Origin: Paraphysoderma sedebokerense
Taxonomy: Eukaryota > Blastocladiomycota > Physodermatomycetes > Physodermatales > Physodermataceae
NCBI GenBank assembly: GCA_025602915.1
Contig: JAHLJZ010000108.1
Location: 1 to 64,000 of the forward strand
Direction: 5' to 3'
Length of the DNA: 64,000 nt
Shown here: positions 33,358 to 44,797 of the stretch, one piece after another
How the letters are laid out: the number at the start of each line of letters is the position of its first letter
Position numbering within the stretch: position 1 is the first letter of the stretch
Made by a program: the position numbers and the translations under genes
Notes under the pieces: generated by a model
The model's input: the letters and a program-made list of their open reading frames with translations, nothing else
What the model was told of the DNA's origin: nothing
Database searches by the model: none

Positions 33358-36346
33358 CTAAAATTTTAATTCCCCATTTTTACTCTTTTCGGCAATCACA
33401 TTCAAGGCACTTCCGTATTTAAACCATTCCACCTGATCCTCACTCATGGTATGATTACAATCTACAACCAACTTTTCTGCAGTCTCTTCATCAGTGAATA
33501 CCAGCTTGACTTCTCCTTTTCCATTATTTTCGACCATCTCTTTCAATCCCACGGTAGACACAGTCATTGTACTTTTGATTTTATCGTAGTCTTCTGGATT
33601 CGCGAATGTTAGAGGAAGGATACCTTGCTTTTTGAGATTGGTTTCGTGGATACGAGCAAATGATTTGGAGAGAATTAATAAACCGCCCAAGAAGCGGGGT
33701 TGGAGTGCCGCATGTTCACGAGCTGAACCTTCACCGTAGTTGTGCTGTTTATGATAGATGAAGAACAGTGGTTGTGAATGCGGTCAGCATAGACTGTGGA
33801 AAGGTTGAAGATCAAACAAGACATACGTCAGCAATCACCATCCATGGCATATTTTGTGCTTTATAATATTTGGCAACATTTGGAATCGTATCGATCTGGT
33901 ACAGTAAGAATTGTGAGACAGGTTCATTTCTTCTTCAAGCAACTTGGGGAGATGCTAGAACGGAAACACAAACCTCTCCGGTGACAAGATTCTTGGTTTT
34001 TCCAATTTCATTTTCACCAAGATCAGCATTCAATGCTCCAATCAGAGTATTCTTACTGATATTCTCTAAATGTCCTTTGTACTTCAACCATTTGCCGGCA
34101 GCAGAAATGTGATCTGTTGTACATTTTCCTTTAACTTTAGCTAACACCTTCAATCCATCCATTTCTTTACCGTCCCATGAATTCCAGTTATAAATAGGTT
34201 GCAGACGCTGGCTTGTTTCGGCAATTTGGATTTGCACGTCGGGTTGGGGTGGGGTAATGGAAGGAGGGTCGTACTTGGATTCTCCCTTGGCGAATCCAGC
34301 TGCTGGGAGTTCATGTGATGTGGGTGGGGAGAATTTGAATGGTTTTCCAGAGGAAGTGGTAATAGTGTCGGTTATGGGATTGAACGAAAGAGAACCTCCA
34401 AAAGCCATGGCTGTGACGATTTCGGGGGAGGCGAGGAAATTCATGGTGTTGGGGTTTCCGTCGTTGCGTGAAGCAAAGTTACGGTTAAATGAGGAGAGAA
34501 TAGTGTTGGTTTGTTTGGTAGATGACGGCAAATCAGTCCTGTTCCACTGTTATAGACCGATAAAAGGTTAATTTACAACCATCAAAATCAATCGGACTGA
34601 AAGAGGTAGCGTACCTGTCCGATGCAAGGTCCACAAGCATTCGCCAAAACTTCTGCGCCGGCATTTTCGAATTCGCCTATTAACCCATCTCGTTCAATCG
34701 TGGCTCGAATCTGTTCGGAACCTGGGGTTACCAAAAATTCAGATTTTGGCGTCAACCCAGCGTCACGAGCTTGCTTGACGAGCGATACTGCTTTTGTCCT
34801 ATTGATGATTGAGTTAAGAACAATTTTTCCAAACAATGGCCTGGAGCAGATGTGGAAAATAATTACATGTCTTCATATGAACTGTTGGTACAACTTCCAA
34901 TAAGACCAACTCGAATTTGATCATCCCAACCTTCCTTCTTAGCGACAGTTCCGATTTGCGACACAGGAATACTTCTGTCTGGTGTAAATGGCCCATTCAA
35001 CCTCGGTTCCAATTTTGTTAAGTCAATTTCGATAACTCTATCGTAGTACTTATCTGGTTGTGAGAGCACCGCGGAATCGGCATGCAAGAGGGAGGAAGTG
35101 TGATTTGGCTTGGGGAAAAGATCTTCGAGAAGGTTTGCAAGGCGAGATCTATGAGTCGCTTTGAGGTAAGCTGATGTAGCTTGAGTATAGGGGAATAAAG
35201 ATGTGGTAGCTCCGATCTACAACATCGTCAGTTTACAAATTCATAGATCATGGCTGGATGATTTTAACTTACCTCAGCACCCATATTACAAACAGTAGCC
35301 ATACCGGTGGCCGAGAGACTTTCGACTCCTTCACCAAAATATTCCATAATGTGACCAGTTCCACCTCTTACAGTTAACAATCCAGCCAAATAAAGTATAA
35401 TGTCTTTGGGGGAGGTCCAGCCAGATAGACGACCTTTAAGATGTACACCTGTAATCTTGGGTGCTTTCAATTCCCAAGGAATATGGCACATTGCATCGAC
35501 AGCGTCGGCTCCACCGACACCAATTGCAATCATGTTCAAACCACCTGAATTAGAAAGTCAGATGAGAGGGCATATTCAGCGATTCCAAAGGAATGGTGAA
35601 GAGTTTAGCGACATACCGGCATTAGGAGTGTGGGAATCAGTTCCTAACATAAGTGCACCAGGAGTGGCATAGTTTTCCAATACAATCTGATGAATAATTC
35701 CAGCCCCAGGGTTCCAGAATTGAATACCGTATTTCTTTGAAGCAGACTCAAGAAATTCGTAGATTTCAGAATTAGTCGCCCAGGATGCCTTCACATTTTC
35801 GTCGGCTAGTTTTTCGGATTTGCCTTTTGAACTCGTATCAGCTTCGACGAGATGGTCACAATGAATACTTGTTGGAACGGCTGACTGTGGAAGATTTGCC
35901 AACATGAATTGAAGGATGGCGGTTTGAGCAGATGCATCTGTCAGAGAGACGATATAGTAAGAAATAAATGCAGTAATATAAGGTAGAGTACAACAATAAA
36001 AAAGCCTACCTTGCATAGCTACTCTATCGGGTCTCAACTTTAAATATGACTCGCCCCGAACAGGATTCGCTGCATCAGGTCTATCCAGATGAGAATATAG
36101 GATTTTTTCCGCTAATGTTAACGGTCTATCTAACTTCTTCTTTACGATACTAAGATTCTCAATAAGTTTTGTGTAATTTGGAATCATAACATGGCGGGCC
36201 GGTTCATTAGGGTCCGACGAGGTCAACTGGATCGATTTTGGAGTTGGATGAATAGAAGACGACGAAATTTTTGCATAATTCCTGCTTGATAAATAGAAAG
36301 CGCCTCTCCTCAGAGAGATTGATCTCTGCACTGAGGTGATATACAT
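33358..36346 (-). CDS. Mitochondrial aconitate hydratase (aconitase family)
   Basis: Eight exons on the minus strand: 36346-36010, 35937-35617, 35544-35273, 35216-34867, 34798-34615, 34546-33974, 33895-33827 and 33744-33358. They sum to 830 aa. An Arg/Ser-rich presequence without acidic residues fits mitochondrial import. The enzyme interconverts citrate and isocitrate through a [4Fe-4S] cluster; ligands are C419 (GSCTNSS), C482 and C485 (ACGPCIGQ), with the family's spacing. Other marks are [64 protein letters not shown] and a C-terminal [10 protein letters not shown]. Exon 7 is only 69 bp and would be missed by a simple frame search. Fungi often have two mitochondrial aconitases, one acting in lysine synthesis; WNRTDLP in place of the usual WDRxDVKKG makes me unsure which this is. 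Confidence 0.95.
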
Positions 36347-36612
36347 TCTTTTGATATAAAATGTAGTCGAATGGGTTGTAATTCTAAAAATAGACGATTT
36401 AAAGAATTCGGAAATTTTTGTTTACGGGACGCGCAACGCAAAAACGATCAGCGATGCGATAATCAGATGGAAATAAATTAATGCTGCAAAATTATTCAAA
36501 ATTATTTTTAAATAAATAAAATTTCATATTACGATAGGGGAATACATGATTTGAATAAATTACAATGATATATGATATCTACAATTGCGCACATTATGTG
36601 GTATTTTCCGCT

Positions 36613-37713
36613 TTACTCCAACTGTCTCCAAGATCTCTTTTGTCTCATTTGTCGACGAATAGCTACAGCAAGAACGAGAAGCACAGCAACGCCTGCGATG
36701 GAAACGCTTGTCGTTAAAACTGCCATAACTCTATTGTCGCTTTCAACACTACCATTCTCAACTGTCAATGGGAACGATGGCGCGAGCAAATAATTTCCAA
36801 CTGCCGATTGCAAAAATACACGGTAATCGCCTGGTTCTGATAATTCAACACCCAATCCAATAAATGATGATTTAACGGAAGGAAGCTCTGTATGTTGGCA
36901 AGGAAGTTTGTCAACATTTTCCGCAATCTGATACCCGTGGACATGCTTGACGACTGATAAGTCCGACTTGACGATAGTAACATGAGCATCGTTTTCGAGG
37001 AATTTTTTTATTTCATCGACAGGTTTCGGTTCTCCGCCGGATTTAGTGAAATATTGAAACTTCAAAAAGTTGCACTCATTTTTGACAAACTTCTTTTGCT
37101 CCCGAATAGTGATGGCATCCACCCTAAAAAGCGAAGGATTGGGTTGAGCGGAAACATTAGCTAGCTCAGAGTATACAAGGGGGTCAACATGTACATCGTT
37201 TGCTTGAAGTGGAAGGCCGACCAAATGCATCGTCGGATCGTTGGCCGGAATAGGCGGCGCGGGAGAGTTACCGGTGACTGTGAATTTGACCAATTTTTCA
37301 ACCATAGCGGAATGCTCTCCACTTGGCATTTGATGGCCAGCATGATTCATTGTCTCAGGGTTCGGTAAAAAGTCGAAGCCAACAGCATATTTTCCAGAAA
37401 ACGGCAACTTTAATTTCAATTTGAACTCTGCGGTACTATCCTGAATTTGAGCAAAGTCTTCGGGGTGAATATGCAACAGAGTCGACAACGACTCATGCGC
37501 AAAAACGACATGAATTTTTCGACCAGAGGCAATCTTTAAGTCGGACCACTTTTGAGGAACATCTTTCTTCAGAATAGTGACTGTAACATTTGTCTCTTTG
37601 TTTGCGTCGACACTCTCTGGGTTCAGTTTGACGCTAAAGTCGCTGGCCATTTGACCTAGGGATATCGTCGCGGTCTGCAAAAGCAACAGAAGGAGGACAG
37701 CAGTTTTCAACAT
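36613..37713 (-). CDS. Secreted/membrane-anchored His-rich protein with two CopC/YtkA-like beta domains
   Basis: A single 366-codon exon. A signal peptide (MLKTAVLLLLLLQTATISLG) leads to an outer region of about 310 residues, a TM helix at about 335-356 (VSIAGVAVLLVLAVAI) and a short basic tail (RRQMRQKRSW). The outer part seems to have two related units. The first has KIHVVFAHESLSTLLHIHPEDF followed by FSGKYAVGFDFLP and an NHAGHQMPSGEHS cluster; the second has DAHVTIVKSDLSVVKHVHGY followed by GDYRVFLQ. The HV..V..DLS...H.H pattern with a later GxYxVF strand resembles bacterial periplasmic beta-sandwich proteins of the YtkA/CopC kind, so metal binding by the His clusters is plausible. The family call is from motif memory. 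Divergent from the membrane-protein array. Confidence 0.7.
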   Translation of the reverse strand: MLKTAVLLLLLLQTATISLGQMASDFSVKLNPESVDANKETNVTVTILKKDVPQKWSDLKIASGRKIHVVFAHESLSTLLHIHPEDFAQIQDSTAEFKLKLKLPFSGKYAVGFDFLPNPETMNHAGHQMPSGEHSAMVEKLVKFTVTGNSPAPPIPANDPTMHLVGLPLQANDVHVDPLVYSELANVSAQPNPSLFRVDAITIREQKKFVKNECNFLKFQYFTKSGGEPKPVDEIKKFLENDAHVTIVKSDLSVVKHVHGYQIAENVDKLPCQHTELPSVKSSFIGLGVELSEPGDYRVFLQSAVGNYLLAPSFPLTVENGSVESDNRVMAVLTTSVSIAGVAVLLVLAVAIRRQMRQKRSWRQLE

Positions 37714-38756
37714 GTTGGGGCTTCCGAATATTAATCAGGACGACGGGTGATATCAGGCTCCTACTTATTCGGATGTTTAAAGAGAACTTTCTGTACATAT
37801 AGCGGGGTAACTGTCTCCATTTGAGCCTCGTATCGTGGACTGCAACGATAATGTGCCCGTTCTGGGCTCGCTCTGGCGCACTGCGAGGCTTGTCACCGGA
37901 TTTTCATTGTTTTCATTTTATCGAGCTGTGACCTCTTGGGGTGTAAACTAGCGTCACAAACTGTTAGCATTCATTATTGTGCGGTCTGTTATCTATTCAT
38001 AACGGAATCTAGCGATGAACCGTATTTTGTATGCGCATGGGGCACTACTATGCGCAGCTGATCTGACCAAGCGAAATCAACACAGTGATAATTGCTTTGA
38101 TTGATGCTAATTGTCACTGAACAAAATTGCAGATGCATGAAGATATCTCACTTAACATATTCAGTCTGCAAAATGGCAGTTCGCAATCCCCACAGTCCCG
38201 CATTAAAAGCAACACTTGAATCGTAGTAATTAATGTAGTTCTCTTCAATTATGATATTACGCGAAGCTATTTAAAAAAGTATTGTTGTTGCTTTCATATG
38301 ACATAGTTCAAATATTACGTTAAACCGCCATTATCATACATATTATTTTACGTCGCTATCCATAAATATCAATTTTCAACCAAGAACCTTCATTTTCAAT
38401 ATCTATAATGAGTCTGGATAATATAATTATCCGACTGCGCTGAGCATGTCTTTAGTAAGATGGTAGAGCGTGAAGTACAAGCTATTTAGTGCTGAGGTGG
38501 AGATGAAAAAGATGATGATATCACAATCATATTGTGTATTTAAATGAAATTGGCCATATATTGACTGCATGCGCTCTATTGAAAGCCATTTCCAGTTAGC
38601 GGCTGGGGTGTAACCCGCGATTGAATTGGGCGCCCAATGAATCTGCGTATCGGCAGCAAGCGAGAAAATGCTGTCTGATAAGAACCGAGAAGAACTTTGC
38701 CGTCCCTTCAACCCACCCTCTAATTTTAAATTATACCAGGAATTCAATATAGTAGA
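37714..38756. other. Divergent intergenic region
   Basis: The common upstream region of the His-rich anchored protein (minus) and the first gene of the membrane-protein array (plus). A phrase TATGCGCA occurs twice near 38030 and 38050. No coding frame with support is present. Confidence 0.5.
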
Positions 38757-39884
38757 ATGAAGTTATTATTACTGCTCCTATTGACACTCCTTGCCATCGC
38801 CCCTTTCTGCGATGCGCAGAACCCGAAAAAGGAGCCAAACCCTCCAACTGCTACTGACGGTCGAAATGATAATCCCGCCAATGCCAAGAAGAAATCCCAG
38901 GACTCGCAAAGTACGTTATCAGAGTCAAGTTCTTCACAAAGTAGTCTATCACCAACAAACGCTCCATCATCAGGACTTCCATCTCTTCCGGGCGCATTAA
39001 CACCGACTGTCGTTCCGACACCTTCGGCAAGCCCTAATTTTCTGTCTGCAATCATAGACCCACTGAGAGGTTTGGTACCAGCATCATCTACTTCGTCAAG
39101 ATTGTCTCAGTCGCTTCCGACATCAGCTTCAGTTGCAACAGGCATCACTTCCGCCTCAACTCAAACTATATCATTGTCTACCTCGACAACCACTGTGACC
39201 AGCACTAGACCTACGCCAGTAGCTGCTCCGAACAATAACGAAACTCCAAGGCCGGACGTATCTGAATCAAATTCTGCCCCAACAAAACCTGAAGCCGAGC
39301 AGTCTCGGTCGTCTACTACGTCATCTGCCTCTGGTTCGATGTCGTCTGGAGGTATTGTCGCTGTTGTTGGCGGTGGTTTGGTGGGACTGTTTGCATTAGT
39401 AGCTCTAGCAGTCACGCATCGCCGAAGAAGATTGGCAAAAGAGAATCAAGTCTGGCCAAATTCAATGCCAAAAGTGGACCATTCAGAGAAACCATTGCCT
39501 CCAGTCAAGGAATTCCCGGACTTTATCATTGAAACCCTTCCCCGCGAAGATTTCGATACCCATGCAGAAGCAGATAGCGCAGACTCATTTGGCAATCAAC
39601 CTTTTAGGATGACTCCATCAATGTATGTTTCAAAGCAAGTTGCGATTGAAAACATCGATCAGTACAACCAAGATAACGTTGATTATTCGAACACCCCTTA
39701 CAACCAAAATACCATTGACTACTCGAAATCCCCTCTTTCACCTAGGCAGGATACTGGGATGGCGGAGGTCGAGGTAAAACAAGTCGATGCATTGTCACTT
39801 CCGAGGGTGTTCCATGCTCATCATAGACCTCAGTCATGTACAGTGGACATTGTTGAAGTCGAACCGAATCTTTCGAATTCGTAA
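38757..39884 (+). CDS. Single-pass membrane protein 1 of array (mucin-like, signal peptide)
   Basis: An intronless gene of 375 codons. A signal peptide (MKLLLLLLLTLLAIAPFCDA) precedes a Ser/Thr/Pro-rich outer region (about 21-198) suited to heavy O-mannosylation. The TM helix is at about 201-221 (IVAVVGGGLVGLFALVALAV), stopped by HRRRR. The cytosolic tail of about 150 residues has KPLPPVKEFPDF, an acidic patch, a local repeat (DNVDYSNTPYNQN and NTIDYSKSP) and SPRQDTGMAEV. The topology resembles fungal wall-stress sensors (Wsc/Mid2 type) but no Cys-rich WSC domain is present. Function unknown; role at the cell surface inferred from topology. Confidence 0.75.
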   Translation: MKLLLLLLLTLLAIAPFCDAQNPKKEPNPPTATDGRNDNPANAKKKSQDSQSTLSESSSSQSSLSPTNAPSSGLPSLPGALTPTVVPTPSASPNFLSAIIDPLRGLVPASSTSSRLSQSLPTSASVATGITSASTQTISLSTSTTTVTSTRPTPVAAPNNNETPRPDVSESNSAPTKPEAEQSRSSTTSSASGSMSSGGIVAVVGGGLVGLFALVALAVTHRRRRLAKENQVWPNSMPKVDHSEKPLPPVKEFPDFIIETLPREDFDTHAEADSADSFGNQPFRMTPSMYVSKQVAIENIDQYNQDNVDYSNTPYNQNTIDYSKSPLSPRQDTGMAEVEVKQVDALSLPRVFHAHHRPQSCTVDIVEVEPNLSNS

Positions 39885-40684
39885 AAGTAATATTTTGGTT
39901 GTTCAATATCATGGCACACGTATTGCAATGGAAAAAAGTTTTTTTGATTTAGTTTAATCTAAAATTGCGGACGTACCCTGTCTCCAGTCTGTATATAAAA
40001 TCTATTAATGCCTGTAAAAAATCGTTGTTCAAAATCTGTGATTAATGAATTATATACGAATGAAACAGTTTTAGTCATTTCAAACATGAAGAGGCAAACC
40101 GGACTCACTGTTCGGCCTTGCCGATGAGAGCATAGAATCGGACTAAACATTATCATAAGTCGTTGGTGCAGTGGATGAGAAGAGGTTGATTGGTAGAAGC
40201 GGACATCATTCTGGGTGAAACCAATAAATAACCCAAAAGTTTACGTCGATAATGTAACGAAACAAAGTACATTGTTTGCACCATATAAACTCCGGTGCAA
40301 TCAACCGTTCATCCATCGGATCAACAGAGGTACCTTAGAGAACCAAACGACACATATTTCGCCTGTGCTACGGGATTCTCAATGTCTTATCAGCGCATGC
40401 AAGATGACCCAGTTACTATTGTTGACTGGAACAAACCAAATTGAAGCGCTTTGAAATTAATTTTACATTTCCTAAGCATTTCAGTATCGGACCAGTCGCA
40501 ACGGTACGTTGTGTACTGCCCATGGAATTTGTATCACCTAAAATTAATAACCGTGAGATTGAAGCCATTATAACCAATCACGGAACGCGGCCGAGTTGTA
40601 TTGTCCGCCTTTCAGTACGTTAGGAATTCCGTTTTAAAAAGGCGACGGATACAACCTTGCGAAATTGTAACAACGATTGCGAGA
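39885..40684. other. Intergenic region between array members 1 and 2
   Basis: Short frames on both strands overlap and lack support. A CATATAAACTCC motif near 40280 is TATA-like but about 400 bp from the next start. Confidence 0.45.
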
Positions 40685-41823
40685 ATGAAATTGTTCCATG
40701 TTTATCTCGTTTTTGTGGTGCTCTTAATTTTCTTCAGTGACTGCAATGGACAAGAGCCCGACGAAATTGAAATTCCCGATGGTCCCAAAGCTCCAAAGAA
40801 AGGTTTAAAAAGGCTACTCAGATCAGTGACGGAAAAAGTCCCAAAGGGCGTTAAAGCCGCAAAAGGTGCGAAATCTGCAAAGACTGGCAAGCTAGTAGAA
40901 TCGCCCTTTTTAACTGATAATAATCCGAAACCTTCACCGACAACAGATGTTCCAATTGTTGCTGATCAAATAAAGGCTGCGGACAATAGTCAACCTACCG
41001 CTGCTTCGTCGCAAGATTCTCCTAAATCATCAACTCCAAATGCCCAGGATGTAATACCACCACCATCAAACCCGGCTCCGAGAAATAACCAAGTAAGTGA
41101 TCGAATTTCTTCCCGTTTAGGTGTTGTGCCACTCTTCTACATTCACTGACCCGATTTCGAACCCTGCCACAGCCTGATGTAAACGGCCAGAATGGTCAGA
41201 ATGGTCAAAATCCGGGCGAACAGATTACATCGCAATCTGAGCCAACCAACAACCCTCCTCTCGGAACCTCAAATCCAGCTCAACCTGAATCGAGCAACCC
41301 TGGGAATCCTGGGGATAACCCTGGAACTCCTGCAAGTGGAGACGCTGGTGCTTTGCCCACCGCGCAGAACGAAGCGAAAACTCCTCAAGCTGTTTCAACA
41401 AAGCTCCCAGAAGACACTGCAGGGGGAGCTAAGGAAATCCCAGATTTTTCGATACAACCTGGACCTAAGAATTCAAATATTTCGGTTATCGTCGTGGCAG
41501 TGAGTTTGGTTGGTCTGGTTGGCATACTCGGTGGAGCGTTTCTCTTTAATCGCAGACGAAAAAGAGCACAAATCATTGGAATTGAAGCTGCAGACGCAAA
41601 AATCGATGCGATAGTCCATCCGGAATCAGATTTCGTGTCAAAAAGCATTAAACATCAACCAGACGAGTTTGGTACTCTTCCGCGGCGTCAGGATACCGTT
41701 TCAAACCCTGTCCGAGACTTACAAAATCTCTTGGAACTTACTCATGAAGCCATGAGACCAAGATATCCAGACCAGACGGCAATAAATATAGGGGAACCTC
41801 GAGCAGTAGGGGAGGATCGCTGA
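40685..41823 (+). CDS. Single-pass membrane protein 2 of array (Lys-rich and Gly/Pro/Asn repeat region)
   Basis: Exons 40685-41092 and 41173-41823 give 352 aa. I took the ATG at 40685 because it begins a clear signal peptide (MKLFHVYLVFVVLLIFFSDC); the frame opens further upstream without support. After cleavage comes an acidic stretch, then a strongly cationic segment with KKGLKRLLRSV and KGVKAAKGAKSAKTGK. A Ser/Pro linker and a short collagen-like repeat (NGQNGQNGQNPG, then NPGNPGDNPGTP) follow. The TM helix is at about 231-253 (VIVVAVSLVGLVGILGGAFLF), stopped by NRRRKR. The tail ends with LQNLLELTHEAMRPRY. Family unknown. Confidence 0.72.
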
Positions 41824-42343
41824 CAAGGTTTTTATTGATTAAGCATAAGATTAACAATTTATGACTAGTCGTCCTTATAGATATGAAATAGTAGACTTTC
41901 CGTTTTTTAGACTGTACCATTAAATAAAGATAGAATATACAAGAGTTTGTGAAGCATGAGTGGCAAGCATAAATTGCACAGAAATAATTTTATCTGATAT
42001 GCTTGATATCATTTGTTCCCCGGATTATTGGAATCATTGCGGAAAACCCACGATTGGTACCTTTGTAGATAGCAATGCTCAAAGTGAACCACATTTGGTA
42101 CCATCCAAAACTAGAAAAGCCATCAACATTGCTGCTCATTGTATGGAGGGACGAATCACATTGTCAGTGGTACTGAACCGCACTGTGCTAATGTGCGCAA
42201 GAATTGGACATCGATATCCAAGCCGAATGAGGCTTGCCAATATTGAAGCCACAAGCAAGATTTTAAATCCATCGCAGTATTTTTTAAAGTCATTCATTCC
42301 CCCGCAAAGGAGTTTCTATAGTCGAAATTCTGCTGCTTCTGTT
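41824..42343. other. Intergenic region between array members 2 and 3
   Basis: The frame of member 3 stays open from 41960 upstream of its signal peptide, but those codons look non-coding. Nothing else is seen. Confidence 0.45.
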
Positions 42344-43298
42344 ATGAATTTGTCACTATTTGTCTGTCTAATAATATACATATCATCGACTTTGGCATCA
42401 CCCGCCGGTTACGGAACAGAAGCACCCAGCTATCCATCTTACGGTTCAAGACGACCTCAGCAAGAGTCTGGTAAGTTTGAAGTTTTCGGTCAACATAAGG
42501 CTCTATTTGAGATATAAATATTATTTTTTGTAAATAGCACCCGCAATACCCGCAACTCTACCGGCCGCAGATCCCGCTAGTACCTCCCCAGTCTCCTCAA
42601 CGACCATTCCAACAACTTTTTCTATGTCAGCCACATCTTCACCGCTTCCTACGGTAACAAGGAGTGCCACTTCTAGGTCTCCGACATCAACTTCAACATC
42701 CTCTGGCGCCGGTTTGGCAACCCAGACCCCAGGCGGCGATGATGACTCGTTATTTCCTGGATTCGGGGATTTTCTCTCAGGCGCCGGTGGTGGTCTACCG
42801 TCTGGTGGTTCTTCAAACTTACCCTCGACCGGCGCGGGATTAGGTAGCTCGAATTCAACCGCTACAAAAGCATCGGTGACCGTTGGAATTGGAATTGGAG
42901 TGGCGATTGCAGCAGTCGCTGCCGCTTTTGGTTTGTATGTGATGGTTAAAAAACTACGGGCGAAGCCAGAAGAAGATTCCCTTGAAGAAGCAAAAAGTAC
43001 AAGGAATTCTATGCTTTCCACAGAACCTGTGATTCCCTCAAAAGAGTTTACTGTCCTTACGGCCGACAGACCTATGAGCATACTTCCTGCCCCGGTCGCG
43101 CTTCCATCTACGCCAATGCCAAGTGATCCTATCGGCACAGCCACGGTGCGTAATATCTATTCACCGCGAGATGATGATGAGGTGACTGTTCAAATTGGAG
43201 ATGTCATTGAGATTTTCAGACGATACGATGACGGATGGGTGTATGGAAGAAATACGAGAACAAATCAGTCGGGCGTCTTGCCCGAAATGATTCTATAA
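42344..43298 (+). CDS. Single-pass membrane protein 3 of array with C-terminal SH3 domain
   Basis: Exons 42344-42470 and 42538-43298 give 295 aa. The start at 42344 gives a signal peptide (MNLSLFVCLIIYISSTLA). The outer region is Ser/Thr/Pro- then Gly/Ser-rich, with an FPGFGDFLSGAGGG loop. A TM helix (VGIGIGVAIAAVAAAFGLYVMV) is stopped by KKLRAK. The cytosolic tail ends in an SH3 domain, residues about 242-295: TVRNIYSPRDDDEVTV is the ALYDY-like start, then GDVIEIFRRYDDGWVYG and a final GVLPEMIL (usual form G.hP.nyV). This one-TM-plus-SH3 layout recalls yeast Fus1; Sho1 has four TMs. The SH3 may bind PxxP partners. It is the only array member with a recognisable folded domain. Confidence 0.82.
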
Positions 43299-43762
43299 GG
43301 TCACTGCAAAGCTTGTCAATATTTAAATGTACATATGCGTAATAATAATGTAATACAACTTAGTGATTCTAAATCTGCTAAGGCAAGACCCAACCTAACG
43401 GTTAGGCGCATGACCATTCATCACCACAATTAATCAAACAACCATTCATATCTGCCTGACTGCGATGCTGCCTTTTAGTTTCTCAAACGCCCGCAAAGTC
43501 ATGATAACGACCAAGGGCAAAAGGCGCTCTTTAATTGTTGGGTGTGTCATACATAATTCTTTGGCTTCTTGTAATTCATTAACTTTGAGACGCGCACTAT
43601 TCTCCAGCCTCTTCGCGAGCAATGCTATGCAACCTCGTTGGCCATCACAAATCGGCGCGATACTGAAAGCGGATAAAGTTCCTATTTGGAAAATTCAAAA
43701 TCAAATCGTTTCCCAGGAATTTCCGCAAGATTCTACAAATTTTCAAACGTCCCATCAACATT
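43299..43762. other. Intergenic region between array members 3 and 4
   Basis: A frame at 43465-43899 runs over the start of member 4 in another frame and is taken as a shadow. No RNA gene identified. Confidence 0.45.
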
Positions 43763-44797
43763 ATGGAAGCCGAAAACCTGATAGATCGAATACGGGAAAG
43801 GCGAAGGCTAAGAGACGGCCTGACAACCACGTCCGCCACTTCAATTACCAGTATATCGAACTCCATAAGCAGAACGAGCATAGGCATAACTACAAGTAAT
43901 GCTTTATTCATTACATTACCATCTCCGATAATTCCTCCACCCCCTGCAGTAATTGCTCCACCGATACTACCTCCTCCAGAATTATCGCTGACTGCTCCAC
44001 CTTCGTCTACTGTTGTCAGCCCAAGTTCCTCGGTCAGTCTCGTAACTACAACGTCATCAAGTCAATTGACATCAATAGCTTCAAGTTCGGCAGTTTCATC
44101 TTCTTCATTTGCTACTTCTACATCTGCGACAACTGTTTCACCGACTGAGGTTCCAAACCCTCCTCCGCCATCGCCACCTCCCGAGGGAAATGTAGGAGCA
44201 CCTAGTCCTCAGCCATCAAGGGCTCCCAACAACGGCCAGAGTGCATCCAATGAGTCCATATCAAATTCCCCATCAAGATTAGATGAATCAACTATATCTA
44301 CAGAACCGTACATTATCATTGGCGTAATATTCGGTCTAATATTTGTAGGCATGTTCGGCCTCATATATCGCCATAAAAGAAGAGCTCGCAATGCAGTCGT
44401 CAATCCTTCCCCGAGTTTACCTTTGACACCGAATGAACCTGTGTTCAAATTTAATCAAAGCCCTCCAGAAGACAAACGACTACCTTTAACCGCACGAAAT
44501 CTGTCACCCAGAGATTCGATGTCATCGTTCGGCGATACCGAAAGTACTTACACATTAGCTGCCGGTCGTGAATCAGTACAGTCGAATCGTCAGAGTAGCG
44601 TGGAAGCCGTGCATAATTCTTCAATTGAGAGAAGTACAGATGCAAACTTGAACTCGTATATGACTTGGGAATCGAGTGAACCTGGAATAGATGATCAAAG
44701 TATATATGCACAGAGACAGGAAGTTATCATTATGATGCAGAATCCAGAGACAGCTGATACTCGAGAAACAATGATTCGTCCGGAGACTATGATTTAG
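43763..44797 (+). CDS. Single-pass membrane protein 4 of array (motif subfamily)
   Basis: An intronless 344-codon gene. It begins MEAENLIDRIRERRRLRD, charged and without a signal peptide, and closely like the starts of members 6 and 7. A Ser/Thr/Pro-rich region with poly-Pro patches leads to a juxtamembrane GAPSPQPSRAPNNGQSASNES, shared with member 6. The TM helix (about 184-205, YIIIGVIFGLIFVGMFGLIY) is stopped by RHKRRAR. The cytosolic tail has PRDSMSSFGDTESTYTL and ends with RQEVIIMMQNPETADTRE. The sharp conservation of these tail motifs amid low-complexity sequence suggests they are binding or phosphorylation sites. Family unknown. Confidence 0.75.
   Translation: MEAENLIDRIRERRRLRDGLTTTSATSITSISNSISRTSIGITTSNALFITLPSPIIPPPPAVIAPPILPPPELSLTAPPSSTVVSPSSSVSLVTTTSSSQLTSIASSSAVSSSSFATSTSATTVSPTEVPNPPPPSPPPEGNVGAPSPQPSRAPNNGQSASNESISNSPSRLDESTISTEPYIIIGVIFGLIFVGMFGLIYRHKRRARNAVVNPSPSLPLTPNEPVFKFNQSPPEDKRLPLTARNLSPRDSMSSFGDTESTYTLAAGRESVQSNRQSSVEAVHNSSIERSTDANLNSYMTWESSEPGIDDQSIYAQRQEVIIMMQNPETADTRETMIRPETMI

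Noticed and set aside
43465-43899. 144-codon frame covering the start of array member 4.
   Set aside because: It runs in another frame over the conserved MEAEN start of member 4 and has no motif.
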